Of a stretch of DNA of 64,000 bases, positions 33,135 to 44,304 are shown piece after piece (position 1 is the stretch's first letter; the number at the start of each line of letters is the position of its first letter). The position numbers and the translations under genes were made by a program. The notes beneath the pieces are model-generated. The model saw only the letters and a list, made by a program, of their open reading frames with translations, was not told the DNA's origin and made no database searches. Origin of the DNA: Humulus lupulus (taxonomy: Eukaryota > Streptophyta > Magnoliopsida > Rosales > Cannabaceae); contig NC_084797.1 in the NCBI RefSeq assembly GCF_963169125.1, positions 102,263,868 to 102,327,867 on the forward strand, in the 5' to 3' direction.

Positions 33135-34359
33135 CTCAGGGTGAGTCTCAGGGTAATTTGGTGATTAGAACATTGCCAGGAATTAAAGGGTAACGGGATA
33201 TGAATTATTAGTTTTTGAGAATTTTGGGAATAACAGGAATTGGAGGGTGTTAATTATGATTAACAAAATAGGCGGGAAAGGACAATTTTACCCTTGGGAG
33301 CCTTTAGAAGACTTTAAATGACCTAGAGGCAAAAAGGTCTTTTCACCCTAAGATATACTTAGGCCATTGAAGGCTGTGGAACCTTGGCCAAAACAGAGTA
33401 TAAAACACTTCTCTCCCATTCATCAAATCTCTTCATTTTCTTCATGGATTTTTTAGCTTCTTTTGAGGATTCTAGCTAGGGAAGTGGATCTTGAGGGCTT
33501 AGGATTGTGTTACACCATTGAAGAGGATCCTAAACTAAGCTTGAGGTAAGGTTCTAGCCATTAAAATCTCTAGCATTGCCCTGTTTTGTTTTGGATTTTA
33601 GCTTGGCTTTCTAGGTTGGATAATGGGAATTGATGGGAGTTTTGGCTAGGGTTACTTGGGTTATGATGCCTAGGACATGTGTAGATGGTTTTTGGGTTCA
33701 TTTGGGACTTAAAATGAGGTTTGGAAGCTTTTTCTTAAGGTTGGAAATGGTGGTGTCGAAGAGGGAAAAACCAGGGCAGAAACTGCCTGGTCCTAGCGCT
33801 GTAGCGCCCAAGGGATGGTGCTACAGCGCTGTCCTAGGGCATTTTCTCCCTGCTTGTAGTGCTGGGGCGCTAAGGGGAAGCGCTATAGTGCTACCCTATT
33901 TTTCCATAGTCTTATTTTGGGAATTTTTAAGGGTTTTTGGCTCGGGGTTTCAATTCCTAAGGCTCGGGATCGAATCTACTCACCGTTTGGGTACAATTCG
34001 AGGTCCCGGGAGTGAGGTTTAGGTCAAGACCCTTTTATTGTTGATTTTCATTAATGGAGATTATAATTGGTTATGACTAGGTAACCGCTAAGGAATCAAA
34101 AGGTCGATCGTTCTCAAGGGTCGTTCTTTTATTATTTCTCGCTCGAACCAGAGGTAAGAAAACTGCACCCCATATGTGACATGCATGGTTATTCATGAGA
34201 CATGTTGAGTGTTTAAATGTGGACATAGATTGCATATTAAATGCTTAGCAAATCTTGCTTACTTGTGAATGGCACTGACTTATTAGTCAGAAGCGGCAAT
34301 GGTGTTAGAACTGACTGTGAAGCTGTGACTTACTAGTCAAGTTCGACAATAGTACTGAG

Positions 34360-34985
34360 TGTTTACCCAAAAATGGTTTTTGATGATGTGGCAAAGATTA
34401 TTTACACGTGGATTGACACGTGGTGGAATTAAAGGGCAAAGGTGCTATTCGACTATCGACCAGAAGCGCGCCTCATCGTCAGTGTTAATTTTTGGTACGA
34501 CTAGGCTGGTCGTGAAGTTCGATTTATTTCCTTCTTAAGTTGTAATCTAACATTAACTGCATTTGAATATTTCTTCATAATTATCCTTGATACGCGATTA
34601 TTAAGGAAAGATAGGACATGTTGGCATGGGTAACCCTCCTTGAGCCTATAAATATGCATGAAATAGCTCAAGGAATGGACTTTTGGATTCATTAGATTTT
34701 TTGCTTAAGATTAACAAAAGAAAAGAGCTAAAGTGCATAGTTACTATCTTATTGTATTACGTCTAAGGTTTGTGAAACTCAAGAACCCTAGTTCTTTGAT
34801 CACGACTTTAAGATTCAATATTAACAATATCACTAAGTGGACGTAGGTCATTACCAATCACTGGGGCCGAACCACTATAATTCATTGGTGTTTTTTTCCC
34901 TTTCCATTAGATTATCTTTTCAAGTGTCGTTCTATATCTTGTCGTATTCTTGACTCCATGTTGTTGGCTAATTCGAGAGTCAACA
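34360..34985 (+). repeat. Tat2 5' LTR
   Basis: 626 bp, starting TGTTTACCC and ending GAGAGTCAACA. It has a TATAAATA box near 34646 and the U5-like block GTGGACGTAGGTCATTACC near 34838. The PBS-like TTCTAGTGCTTTCATTGAG follows. Confidence 0.85.
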
Positions 34986-35022
34986 TTCTAGTGCTTTCAT
35001 TGAGAGCTTGTGAAAGAATCTA

Positions 35023-37919
35023 ATGGCAAAAACATCCAAGAGGACAGGACAGGCTGCTGGCGCTGCATCATCCCAACCTCCTCCTCCAAATGTGGCTGAG
35101 GACGAACAACACTTGGAGTTTGATGAGGAGGAGTTAGATTCTGAAACCTTGAAGGCAATGCTGAGGGTGTTGTAGGATGAGTTGGCCAACCTGAGGGCCA
35201 ATCAAGAGAATGCTGTAGAGATAATGGCGTCGCAACAAAGAGAAATAGAGCGCCAGCGCCAGGAGCTAAGCGAGCGACAGGATGAGATGGATCGTCGGTA
35301 GAGGGATGCCATGGCCGCCCTTGAAGCAGCCATCCAACTAGCTAGGAATCAGGCTGCACCAGCCTCCCAGCCAGATCAGCCACCAAACAAGCCGCCTCAA
35401 AGGGGTCCCAATCCTAGTCCTCCGCTCCAGCCTCTGAGCCCTCAAAGGCCGGAGCAGCCTCCTGTGGCCCAGGATGATGTCCCGCCTAGGGATCCTGAGC
35501 AGCAGCCTCCATCTCAGGCTGGTCAAGGCAATACCCAGTGCCTGAGGCAAAATAGGGTCGGGCAACCACCCTGTAGCCCTAGACGCCCAGGGGATGAAGA
35601 GCCACATCCACCGAGCAGAGGGCAGCGTCCCTCTGCCAACAGTAGGAACTCTGAGACAGGCTCTGCGGTCAGGGGCTCCCCACGCATAACAATGCACGAG
35701 GACCCACCGACCAGCGTAGGCCTCCCCCTGACACTCGGGAAATGTCAGCCTAAGGAGGCAACAAAGTGAATAGTCGGTCACACCATAGTCAGCCACAATT
35801 CAGAGATGGCCACGACTACAATGAAGTTGATTATGGCAGAAGAAATGCTGGTCGGAGGAACGAAGATAGAGGTGGAGGTAGGAGCCCCCCACCTAGAGAG
35901 GACTGGCCAACGGGCCATAACATTGGGGAGCAGCCCAAGCAGCAGAACGTCTTTAGTCGGCTGGGAGCCAGTGAGCAGTGATGAAGAGATGATGATCTGG
36001 GGGACATACTTAACGACTGCCAGGAAAGGCACGATGAGTACATTCCCTCGGCCCCAGCAATCCCAGAAGCTGTTCAGGCTTAGATCGATGCCCTGAACCA
36101 GGTGGTGTAGCACATTGAGTACTATCGGAGGAGAGGCACCCCCTTCGTACAGAGGATTCTTGTGGCTGAAACCCCCAGTAAATTCAAGATGCCAACACTA
36201 CCAAATTTTGACTGGTATGGAGACCCAGTATCTCACGTTAATAAGTTTGAGATACAAATGGATATACAAAAGGTGTCAGAAGATGCCCGCTGCCGCATCT
36301 TCCTGGCAACACTGTCTGACACCGCCCATGATTGGTTCTTTAAGTTCCCTCCTGCTAGTATAGTATCATGGGAAATGTTCATAAAGGAGTTTTACGGACA
36401 GTTCTATGAGGGCCGGGTGCACCCCACTGAGGCAAGCCAACTAGTCGAGATACGCCAGAAAGAGGGAGAGCCCTTGAAGGAGTATGTCCAGCGCTTCATG
36501 CGAGTTGCAGCTGGAGCCAAGATTGTGGGCGATGAAGGTAAGATGATGGCTCTAACTGCTAGGGTTAGACGTCATTCGCCCCTCTAGAGCAGCCTCAGAA
36601 AGAATGGGGTAAGGAGCACCCAAGAGTTCTTAGATCGAGCTGATAGGTACATCAAGCTCGAAGACGCGATTGCCAACGAAGGGAAATCGCCAACAAAAGA
36701 CAAGGGCCCCAAGGAAGAACTCGCCAAAGCCACCAATTGGTCGGAAAAACCCAATGGCAACGGCAAAGGAAATGGGAATGGCAATGGTAGAAACGGTGGA
36801 AAGTGGGCGAGCAATGAACCCTCGACCTCCGAGAGTAAGTGCCCCAAAGTCAATCGGTATGAACTGAGATTCACCAACTACACTGCCCTTGTTGAAAGCC
36901 GAGCTGAGGTTTACCAGGCGACCAGCTCAAGCGTGCCCTACAAATGACCCGCACCTATAAGGAAAGATATCTCCAAGAGAGATACCACGAAGTTCTGTCA
37001 TTTTCACAACGACTACGGGCACAACACTAATGAGTGTAACCAGCTGAAGGACAAAATTGAGTTCCTGATAAGGCAGGGACATTTAAGAAGATATGTGCGA
37101 GCCGCGGGAGGTTCTCAGCGAGAGGCTCAAGGTGGCGGCGAGCTGGTGTCTGCACGCCAACACTCACCACCTTTACAGCCAGCTCCTGTGGCAGGCACTC
37201 TACTCACCATCTGCGGAGGCCCACATCTTGCAGGAGATAGTGGGAAGGCAAGGGAACGATACGCTCGAACCCTGCGCCACAACCAGGACATCGAGATGAT
37301 GAGTGTTGAGGATCGAGCACCAAAAAAGGCTCGAACAGAGGAGGAACTGATAACCTTCTCTGACGATGATGCCCAGCACGTGCGATTCCCACACTCCGAT
37401 CCGCTGGTCGTGGACGTACAGATTGCAAACATGATGGTGAAAAGGGTGTTGGTCGATACAGGAAGCTCGATCAACATCCTATATAAATCTTCGCTGGAAA
37501 GGATGAAGCTATCCGTCAAATACCTAGAGCCATGCAACCAAACCATTTATGGTTTTTCCGGTGAAGGGCTTACCCCGACAGGGTCGATTAGGCTTCCAGT
37601 TACGGCAGGTACTACGCCTGCTAATAGGACATTACTCACTACTTTTATAGTAGTTGATTGTCCTTCAGCATACAATGCTATAATTGGGAGACCAATTTTG
37701 GTCGACCTACGAGCCGTCACCTCGATATGGCACCTCGCCATGAAATTCCCAACAGACGCAGGGATAGGTTGCGTATTGGGAAACCAGAGGGAAGCGAGGG
37801 AGTGCTACAACACCTCGATTACCAAGGCGAAGAAGGGTGTATTGAGAGATGCCACCGGAAAGGAGTTGCAAATGGCGACTGATGTTCAGGCCCACTCGGG
37901 TGATAATGTCCCCAAATAG
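35023..37919 (+). pseudogene. Tat2 gag-protease, multiple stops
   Basis: Homologous to the Tat1 gag-protease. It starts at ATG 35023 (MAKTSKR) and has stops at 35173, 35299 and 35767, a frameshift before 36162, and stops at 36585 and 36946. The capsid (NFDWYGDPVSHVNKFEIQ), the CX2HX4HX4C knuckle (CHFHNDYGHNTNEC) and the protease motif VDTGSSINILY are readable. The last frame (37095-37919) ends in TAG at the homologous codon to Tat1, and pol continues in frame after it. Confidence 0.88.
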
Positions 37920-39773
37920 GGTGTTGCCCAAAGTAAGGATAGGGACTTAGATCCTCGCTTTGGGGATTTTGAAGAAGAAGTGGGACCCATCGAGGACCTT
38001 GAAGAGGTCCAACTCGATGAAGAGAATCCGACTAGAGTTGTGAAAGTCAGTAAAAACTTAGAGACAACAACAAAACAAGCACTGGTGGAGTTTTTAAGGA
38101 GGAACCAGAAGGTCTTTGCCTGGTCGCACAAAGACATGGTCAGGATAGATCCTGCATTCATTAGCCATGTCCTAAACATCGACAAGAGTTTTCCACCAGT
38201 ACAACAAAAAAGAAGGCTTCTCAACAAAGATAGATCGCGGGCCTTGAAAGAGGAAGTCGAGAAGCTGAAGGAGAATGGGTTTATCAGGGTGGAATTTTAT
38301 CCATCGTGGGTCTCTAATCCAGTACTAGTGCCCAAGCTGAATGGCAAATGGCTTACGTGCGTGGATTTTACATACCTAAATAAAGCTTGCCCCAAAGACT
38401 ATTTCCCACTCCCAAGGATCGACCAGCTGGTCGATGCTACTGCAGGGCATGAGATCCTCTCATTCATGGATGCGTACTCTGGGTATAATCAAATTAGTAT
38501 GCATCCCCCTGATGAAGATCACACTAGCTTTCAGACTGATACAGGGCTCTACTGTTACAAAGTGATGCCCTTCGGTTTGAAAAACGCTGGTGCAACTTAC
38601 CAGAGACTCGTCAACCACATGTTTAAGGAGATGATCAGCACAAACATGGAGGTCTATGTCGATGACATGCTGGTCAAATTGAAGAAAGTAGAAGGGCATG
38701 TAAGGGATTTTTAGGAATGCTTCAACGTTTTGAATAAATATCGGATGAAGTTAAATCCCCTTAAATGCTCCTTCGGAGTGGGATCAGGGAAGTTCTTGGG
38801 ATTTATAGTTAACTTGAGAGGAATTGAAGCCAATCCTGAAAAAATTAAAGCCCTGATCAATATGAAGTCGCCAACAAAAGTCAAGGATGTTCAAATCTTA
38901 ACCGGAAGAATTGCCGCTCTTAGTAGATTTATTTCAAAGTCAACAGATAAGTGCGTCCCATTCTTCAATCTACTTAGAGGCAATAAGAAGTTTGAATGGA
39001 TAGAGGAGTGCGAACGGGCCTTTCAAGCACTAAAAACACATATGGCGCAACCACCCATCCTGTCAAAGCCGGTCAATAAAGAAACTTTGTTCATCTACCT
39101 GGCAATCACGGAATACGCTGCTAGTGCCGTTTTAGTGAAGGAAGAAGAAGGCGTGCAGAAGGTTGTCTACTACATAAGCAAAAGGCTGATTGGAGCAGAA
39201 CAGCAGTACCCGCCCATCGAGAAACTAGCCTATTGCCTAGTTTTGGCCTCTAGGAAGCTGCGACCTTACTTTCAAGCTCATCCAATTACAGTCTTGACCG
39301 ACCAGCCTCTTCGACAAGTCTTACAAAAACCAGAGGCTGCAGGTAGATTGCTAAAATGGGCAGTCAAACTCGGGCAGTTTGACATACCTTACTTGCCATG
39401 AGTAGCGATAAAAGAACAAGCCTTGGCTGACTTCATTGCAGAATTCACTGAACTGACGAATGGCGAATAGACTGAAGAGACTACCGAGCCTGAAAGTCAA
39501 ATCCAAGCACCTACGTGGAAATTATTTACAGACGGTTCTTCTAACGAGTGCCACGCTGGGGCAGGAGTGATATTGATAACGCCAGGAGGGCATCGATTTC
39601 ACTGTGCAATCATATTTGACTTCACTGCTTCTAATAGTGAGGCAGAGTATGAAGCACTACCCGCTGGATTGTGGTTAGCCAAGGATATGAATATAAAAGT
39701 GTTCGACATCTACAGTGATTCTTAGCTGGTGGTGAATTAAGTCACGGGAGAGTACCAAGCATGAGGTTTAAAG
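37920..39773 (+). pseudogene. Tat2 RT, RNase H and second RNase H
   Basis: This follows the gag-protease amber in frame. RT motifs are readable (CVDFTYLNKACPKD, FMDAYSGYNQI, VYVDDMLV). A stop at 38712-38714 interrupts RT. The first RNase H (YYISKRLIGAEQQYPP) runs through LTDQPLRQVL. A second RNase H follows, with FTDGSSNECHAGAG, NSEAEYEAL and a broken DS-LVVN segment, the extra RNase H typical of Tat. Stops near 39400, 39468, 39725 and 39740 break it. This segment shows what Tat1 has lost. Confidence 0.85.
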
Positions 39774-41228
39774 ATGGTTGCCTATCTAAACAAAACAAAG
39801 GATCTATTGGCTCAGTTTGAAAAATACAGTCTCCAACAAGTACCTCGCGATCAGAATTCAAACGCGGACGCTTTGACCAAATTAGGAAGTGCAAAGGATG
39901 CTGATACTCTGAACATAGTGCCAGTTGAGCGACTACCTGTACCAAGCATCCAAGCAGAGGAGACCACTTTGGTGATCCAGATGGCAGATACATGGATGGC
40001 ACCATATGTAGAGCATCTGACGCAAGGCATGTTACCAACGGACAGAAACAAAGCCAGGTCCCTTCAGCGGCAAGCTGCTAGGTATATCCTGGTCGATGGA
40101 ATTTTGTACCGAAGGGGATACTCAATGCCACTCCTCAGATGTGTTACAAAGGAGAAAGCCAGAGAATTGATGAACGAGGTGCACGAAGGTTTTTGTGGAG
40201 ACCACGCTGGGGGGCAGAGTTTGTCAAAAAAGGTCCTAAGGCAAGGATATTTCTGGACAATGATGAATGAAGACTCGATGGAATTCGTGCGGAAGTGTGA
40301 TAAATGCCAGAGATTCTCCAAAATCCCGCGAGCAGCCCCTAATGAGCTTAAACAGATGCAAAGCCTGTGGCCGTTTGCAGTTTGGGGTATTGACATAATC
40401 GGGACTTTGCCCACGGGAAAAGGCGGTGTCAAATATGCTGTGGTTGCCATCGACTACTTCACCAAATGGGCCAAAGCTAAACCACTTGCAACCATAACGA
40501 CCAAGAAGGTGTTGGATTTTGTGATCAAAAACATCATTTTTCGATATGGATTTCCAAGGAAGATCATCTCGGATAATGGCACCCAGTTCGACAGTGATTT
40601 ATTCACGGATTTCTGCGAGCGATATGGTATTATCAAGAGCTTCTCTTCAGTTGATCATCCCCAAGAAAATGGACAAGTTGAAGCAGTCAACAAAACGCTA
40701 AAGGATACACTGAAGAAAAGGCTAGAAGAAGCTAAGGGGGCGTGGCCAGAACAATTGCCTGAAGTACTTTGGTCGTACAGAACTTCCCACCGAACAGCAA
40801 CGGGTCATACTCCATTCTCTTTGGCTTATGGATATGAAGCTATGTTGCCTATTGAGTTAGATCCGCCTTCGCATCGCAGAATAATGTACGATCAAGATTC
40901 GAACAGCCAGCTATTGATGGAATCCCTGGACTCAATCGATGAGAAACGTGAACAAGGCCAACTCCGAGTAGCTGTGTACCAGCAAAAAGTCGCCCGATAT
41001 TTCAACTCTAAAGTACGAGAAAGAAAGTTCAGTGTTGGAAATCTTGTACTCCGAAGAGTTTTTCTAAACACCCGCGACCAAGCTGTTGGAGTACTCGGAC
41101 CTAATTGGGAAGGGCCATACCAGATTGAAGAAGTCCTTCACCCGGGCACCTATAAACTTGCAAGCTTAAACGGAGATCTCGTTCCTCGATATTGGAATGG
41201 AGAACACCTGCGCAAGTATTACCAATAA
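39774..41228 (+). CDS. Tat2 integrase (intact frame)
   Basis: 484 codons open from ATG 39774 to TAA 41228. It has the end of the second RNase H (RDQNSNADALTKLGS), an HHCC zinc module (HEGFCGDH...CDKC), the DDE core (WGIDIIGTLP, SDNGTQFDSD, HPQENGQVEAVNKTLK) and the conserved end GEHLRKYYQ. It is the only undamaged pol domain of Tat2. It is separated from gag by several stops, so it is unlikely to be expressed as part of a polyprotein. Confidence 0.85.
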   Translation: MVAYLNKTKDLLAQFEKYSLQQVPRDQNSNADALTKLGSAKDADTLNIVPVERLPVPSIQAEETTLVIQMADTWMAPYVEHLTQGMLPTDRNKARSLQRQAARYILVDGILYRRGYSMPLLRCVTKEKARELMNEVHEGFCGDHAGGQSLSKKVLRQGYFWTMMNEDSMEFVRKCDKCQRFSKIPRAAPNELKQMQSLWPFAVWGIDIIGTLPTGKGGVKYAVVAIDYFTKWAKAKPLATITTKKVLDFVIKNIIFRYGFPRKIISDNGTQFDSDLFTDFCERYGIIKSFSSVDHPQENGQVEAVNKTLKDTLKKRLEEAKGAWPEQLPEVLWSYRTSHRTATGHTPFSLAYGYEAMLPIELDPPSHRRIMYDQDSNSQLLMESLDSIDEKREQGQLRVAVYQQKVARYFNSKVRERKFSVGNLVLRRVFLNTRDQAVGVLGPNWEGPYQIEEVLHPGTYKLASLNGDLVPRYWNGEHLRKYYQ

Positions 41229-41913
41229 ACAATTCTTCTTAAAGAATTGGCTTGTATTAATTTTACTTTTTACAAGTTTTGAAAAAGGGTTGGTCATTTT
41301 ATGTGACCGATCGCTTATAAGTGTAAAATCTTATTGATCACTCATACAAACATGTTTCATCCATTTATTACGAGAAATATAAGGGACTGTGCGCAGCCAG
41401 TCATTTCTTGCTAATTATTGTATTTATTACAAGTATTTGCTCATTACGTGTGTTGTTTTGCTGTATTATAAGTCTAATTATATTGCTACGAGCAGTAATG
41501 TTTGAACAGGTTCTGGTCAAGGCAAGTGACCCAGGACCTAAAGCTCCTCGATCACTTGGGGGTCATATAAGGTACGAGTAAGCAAAGCATATCGTTAAAA
41601 GGTATGTAAACACATGAGCAAAATAAGTGAAAGCATGCTAGGGTACTTAGAGTATTTTTCAAAATTTTGTTATTTTGTTAAATCAAACCAAAGTGCTATG
41701 CTAAGTTCGGTCATGCGAACAGATATTATAATAAAATAAAATGATGTTATAATATCAAAAACGAATTACTTTACACCGCGAGCAGTACTGCTCGGATGTA
41801 ATTGTCTGATTAAAAGGAAAATAGCTGCCCGTGTAGCAATAAAAAATTAGTGTCTTTACATCACGACCAGTAGGTCGTGTAATTAAAATATCAAAAGAGA
41901 AAAAGGAAAAAGA
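41229..41913 (+). other. Tat2 spacer between integrase and antisense gene
   Basis: Non-coding, about 685 bp. It shares blocks with the Tat1 spacer (10911-11599), including TTGCTCATTACGTGTGTTG and GATCACTTGGGGG. Confidence 0.55.
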
Positions 41914-44304
41914 CTAAGGGGATGGAGGGTCTTGAGGAACGTCCTGGTCGACAGCTGCACCAGCTTCATTGTCTGCACCATCTATCCCTGTTGCCAGAGA
42001 AATCTCCGGGGAAGCAGGTACTTTAGCCCTCTCTTCTTCCTCCAGACGAATGGCACACTGAGACATTAGAGTCCACCTCATGCATTCTGATAGATAGTTG
42101 AAGTTAGCCTCCCGGTTGTACTTCCAGAACTCGTAGAAGCAAAGTTGAGTGGCTTCCTTGTACTTCTCCAAGTTCTTGGCTTCAGCTTCCTCAAGCTCCT
42201 TCACACGCTTCTCCAGCTCCTCCGTCTCCTGCCTGCTTGCAATCAAATCAAGCTCGAGCTGTACAGCCTGCTGGTAGTTAAGTTTGGCGCTTTCCCTGAA
42301 CTTTTCTTTGTCTTCATTGGATTTCTTCAAGCCATTCCGAACCTCCAGCAGCTCCTCGGTCAAAGTGGCTTTTTGCTCGAGCAGTTCATCTTTCTGCCTA
42401 GACAGCTCCGTATTCTTCTCAAGCAACTCGCCATTCTGTTTAGTTAGCTCGTTGTTCCTCTCGAGCAACTCAGCGTTTTTCTCTCCGAGTGCTTTCTTAG
42501 CCTCGGCAAGCCTGGTATCAAAATTTTTTGCCCGAGACACCATCGCCCCAGCACGGCGCCAGCCAGCGGTTATGGTCAGTAGTCCCTGTAATCAGATAAA
42601 AGAAAAGATAAAGTGATGGCAGAAAATAAAAAATAAATTATCCAGCATCAGGAAGTGACTTACGCTAACTATCTCGTTCAGCCCTCGGTTGAGTATTTGG
42701 TCAGGCTCCATGGAAATGGTTTCAATAATCGCCTCCTAACTGCGTTTATGTTTGGAGAGCTTGTATATCCTCTCCTTGGCTGAGCTGACCACGATGCTGG
42801 ACAGGGAGCCTTCGGGCTGATTACGCTGGGTTTGGCTGCTAGGGGCCTGAGGAGTAGGCTGCTGGTCGACGGGTGTTGGAGGATTAGAATGTTGGTCGAC
42901 TGCTCGAGTGGCGATGGAGGTGGTGTGTTTTCCTTCAAAGGGATTATGGTTGGAGGGTCATCGGTTCGAGCCTTCTTCGAGGCAGTTTTACTACTCTCCC
43001 CTCGAGCCCTCTTGCTGTCCTTTTTCTTGCCAGAAGATGCGGCAGCAGCCTTGTAATGTTTGAACACGTCCTCAGAGTCAATATCTGCACAAAAGGAAAC
43101 AACACGAGTAGTGAGACAAGATATTTATATGGGGCTAAAAATGAAAGTGAAGAGATTATAAGTAAAGTACCTGTGCTACAACTACTGGTTGCTACATTAC
43201 TTACTGAACTACTTACTGCCTGGAAGAAATCTAAACTTAAGATTGGAGTATACTTAAAGTTGCCATCCCCGTCAAATAGATGACAAGGAATTGGCAAACT
43301 ATCTAAAAGTGAAAGATCAGTACCGTTCTCATCTGAAGATTTGTCGATGGGAGCGGGGGGTTCAGTGGCCTTCTTTTTTTCTTTTCCCTTTGGGCGGGGA
43401 GAGCAGCAGCCCGTGGAGTGCTGGAAGGTTCCCTGATTGTTATTCCAGTGGCCCTCCTCGGAAGAGGTTATTCCACGGCTGGGGGCTACTCGGGAACCTC
43501 TCTGCCGGTAGCACTCCCTGCTGTTGACTCCCTCACGTCCTGATGAGGGGCCAAAAGGCCGACCAGCCTAAGGTTAGCCTCTATGACCAGATGCTTGACG
43601 ATTTTCTCCACGTCAGTCATACTGGCCAAGAGGGCTAATCTTAACTCCATGTCTGGAGTGGGGTCTGGTCGCAACCATGGGCCTGAAAGGTACTAAAAAT
43701 CTAAGAAATGTAGAGAAAAAATTAAGGAAAAACTGACAACCAGTGGTACAAAGGCGTTACCTCCTTGCGTGAAGGCCAGGTTGTTCGCGACCATGTCGGT
43801 CGTGAGGAAGTACTCCTGGTAGTACCTCCCCACGTTCGATATGTGGGTGGTGTCGGTCAGGAAGGTACGCCCTGTTTCTTGATGACAGAAATGAAAGAAC
43901 CCCGTACCTTCCTGGTTGGGGTTAGACTTGAGGTCAAACAAGTAATTAACCTCATGGGGTGTTGGCACAAGCCATTTTTTTTTTTTGCTATATAGGATAT
44001 AGAGTGCGGCGAGCATTCTATACCCGTTAGGGGTTATTTGGAAAGGGGCAACCCCAAAGTAGTTGACCACCCCTTGGAAGAATGGATGAAGAGGTAAGGT
44101 AGCCCCTACCTCAATATGGTATCTCGACCAGGCGCTGAAGGCGCCTCCGGGTAAGTTTGCTCGTTGGTCTTGGTTGGGTCGAACTAATGTCACCCCCAGG
44201 AGTCCGTATTTCCTAATGTAGTTGGCGATCATCCTTATCGTCACCCGACTTTCAGAGAAAACATACCATTCAACATCTGGTTGAATGGAATTTTGGGGCT
44301 GAGC
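41914..44304 (-). pseudogene. Tat2 antisense gene, four-exon plan, 5'-truncated
   Basis: Homologue of the Tat1 antisense gene. Predicted pieces (minus) are exon 1 from the break at about 44304 to 43761, exon 2 43682-43171, exon 3 43084-42666 or close, and exon 4 42585-41914. Donor and acceptor positions match those of Tat1 (for example GGAG/GTAACG after exon 1 and a TGCAG/ATAT acceptor for exon 3). Exon 1 keeps the domain (SAWSRYHIEVGATLPLHPFF, NYFGVAPFQITPNGYRML). Exon 4 is a coiled coil of heptad-like repeats (ELLERNNELTKQNGELLEKN). Exon 2 has stops and a frameshift, and the 5' end is gone. Confidence 0.75.

Larger units (their letters stand above)
34360..44304 (+). mobile_element. Second Tat element (Tat2), 3'-truncated
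   Basis: It has the same plan as Tat1: LTR, PBS region, gag-protease, RT/RNase H, second RNase H, integrase, spacer, antisense four-exon gene. It is clearly diverged from Tat1. It breaks at about 44304, inside antisense exon 1, where the end of a chromovirus pol begins. The polypurine tract and 3' LTR are missing. Gag and RT carry several stops. Integrase is intact. Confidence 0.9.
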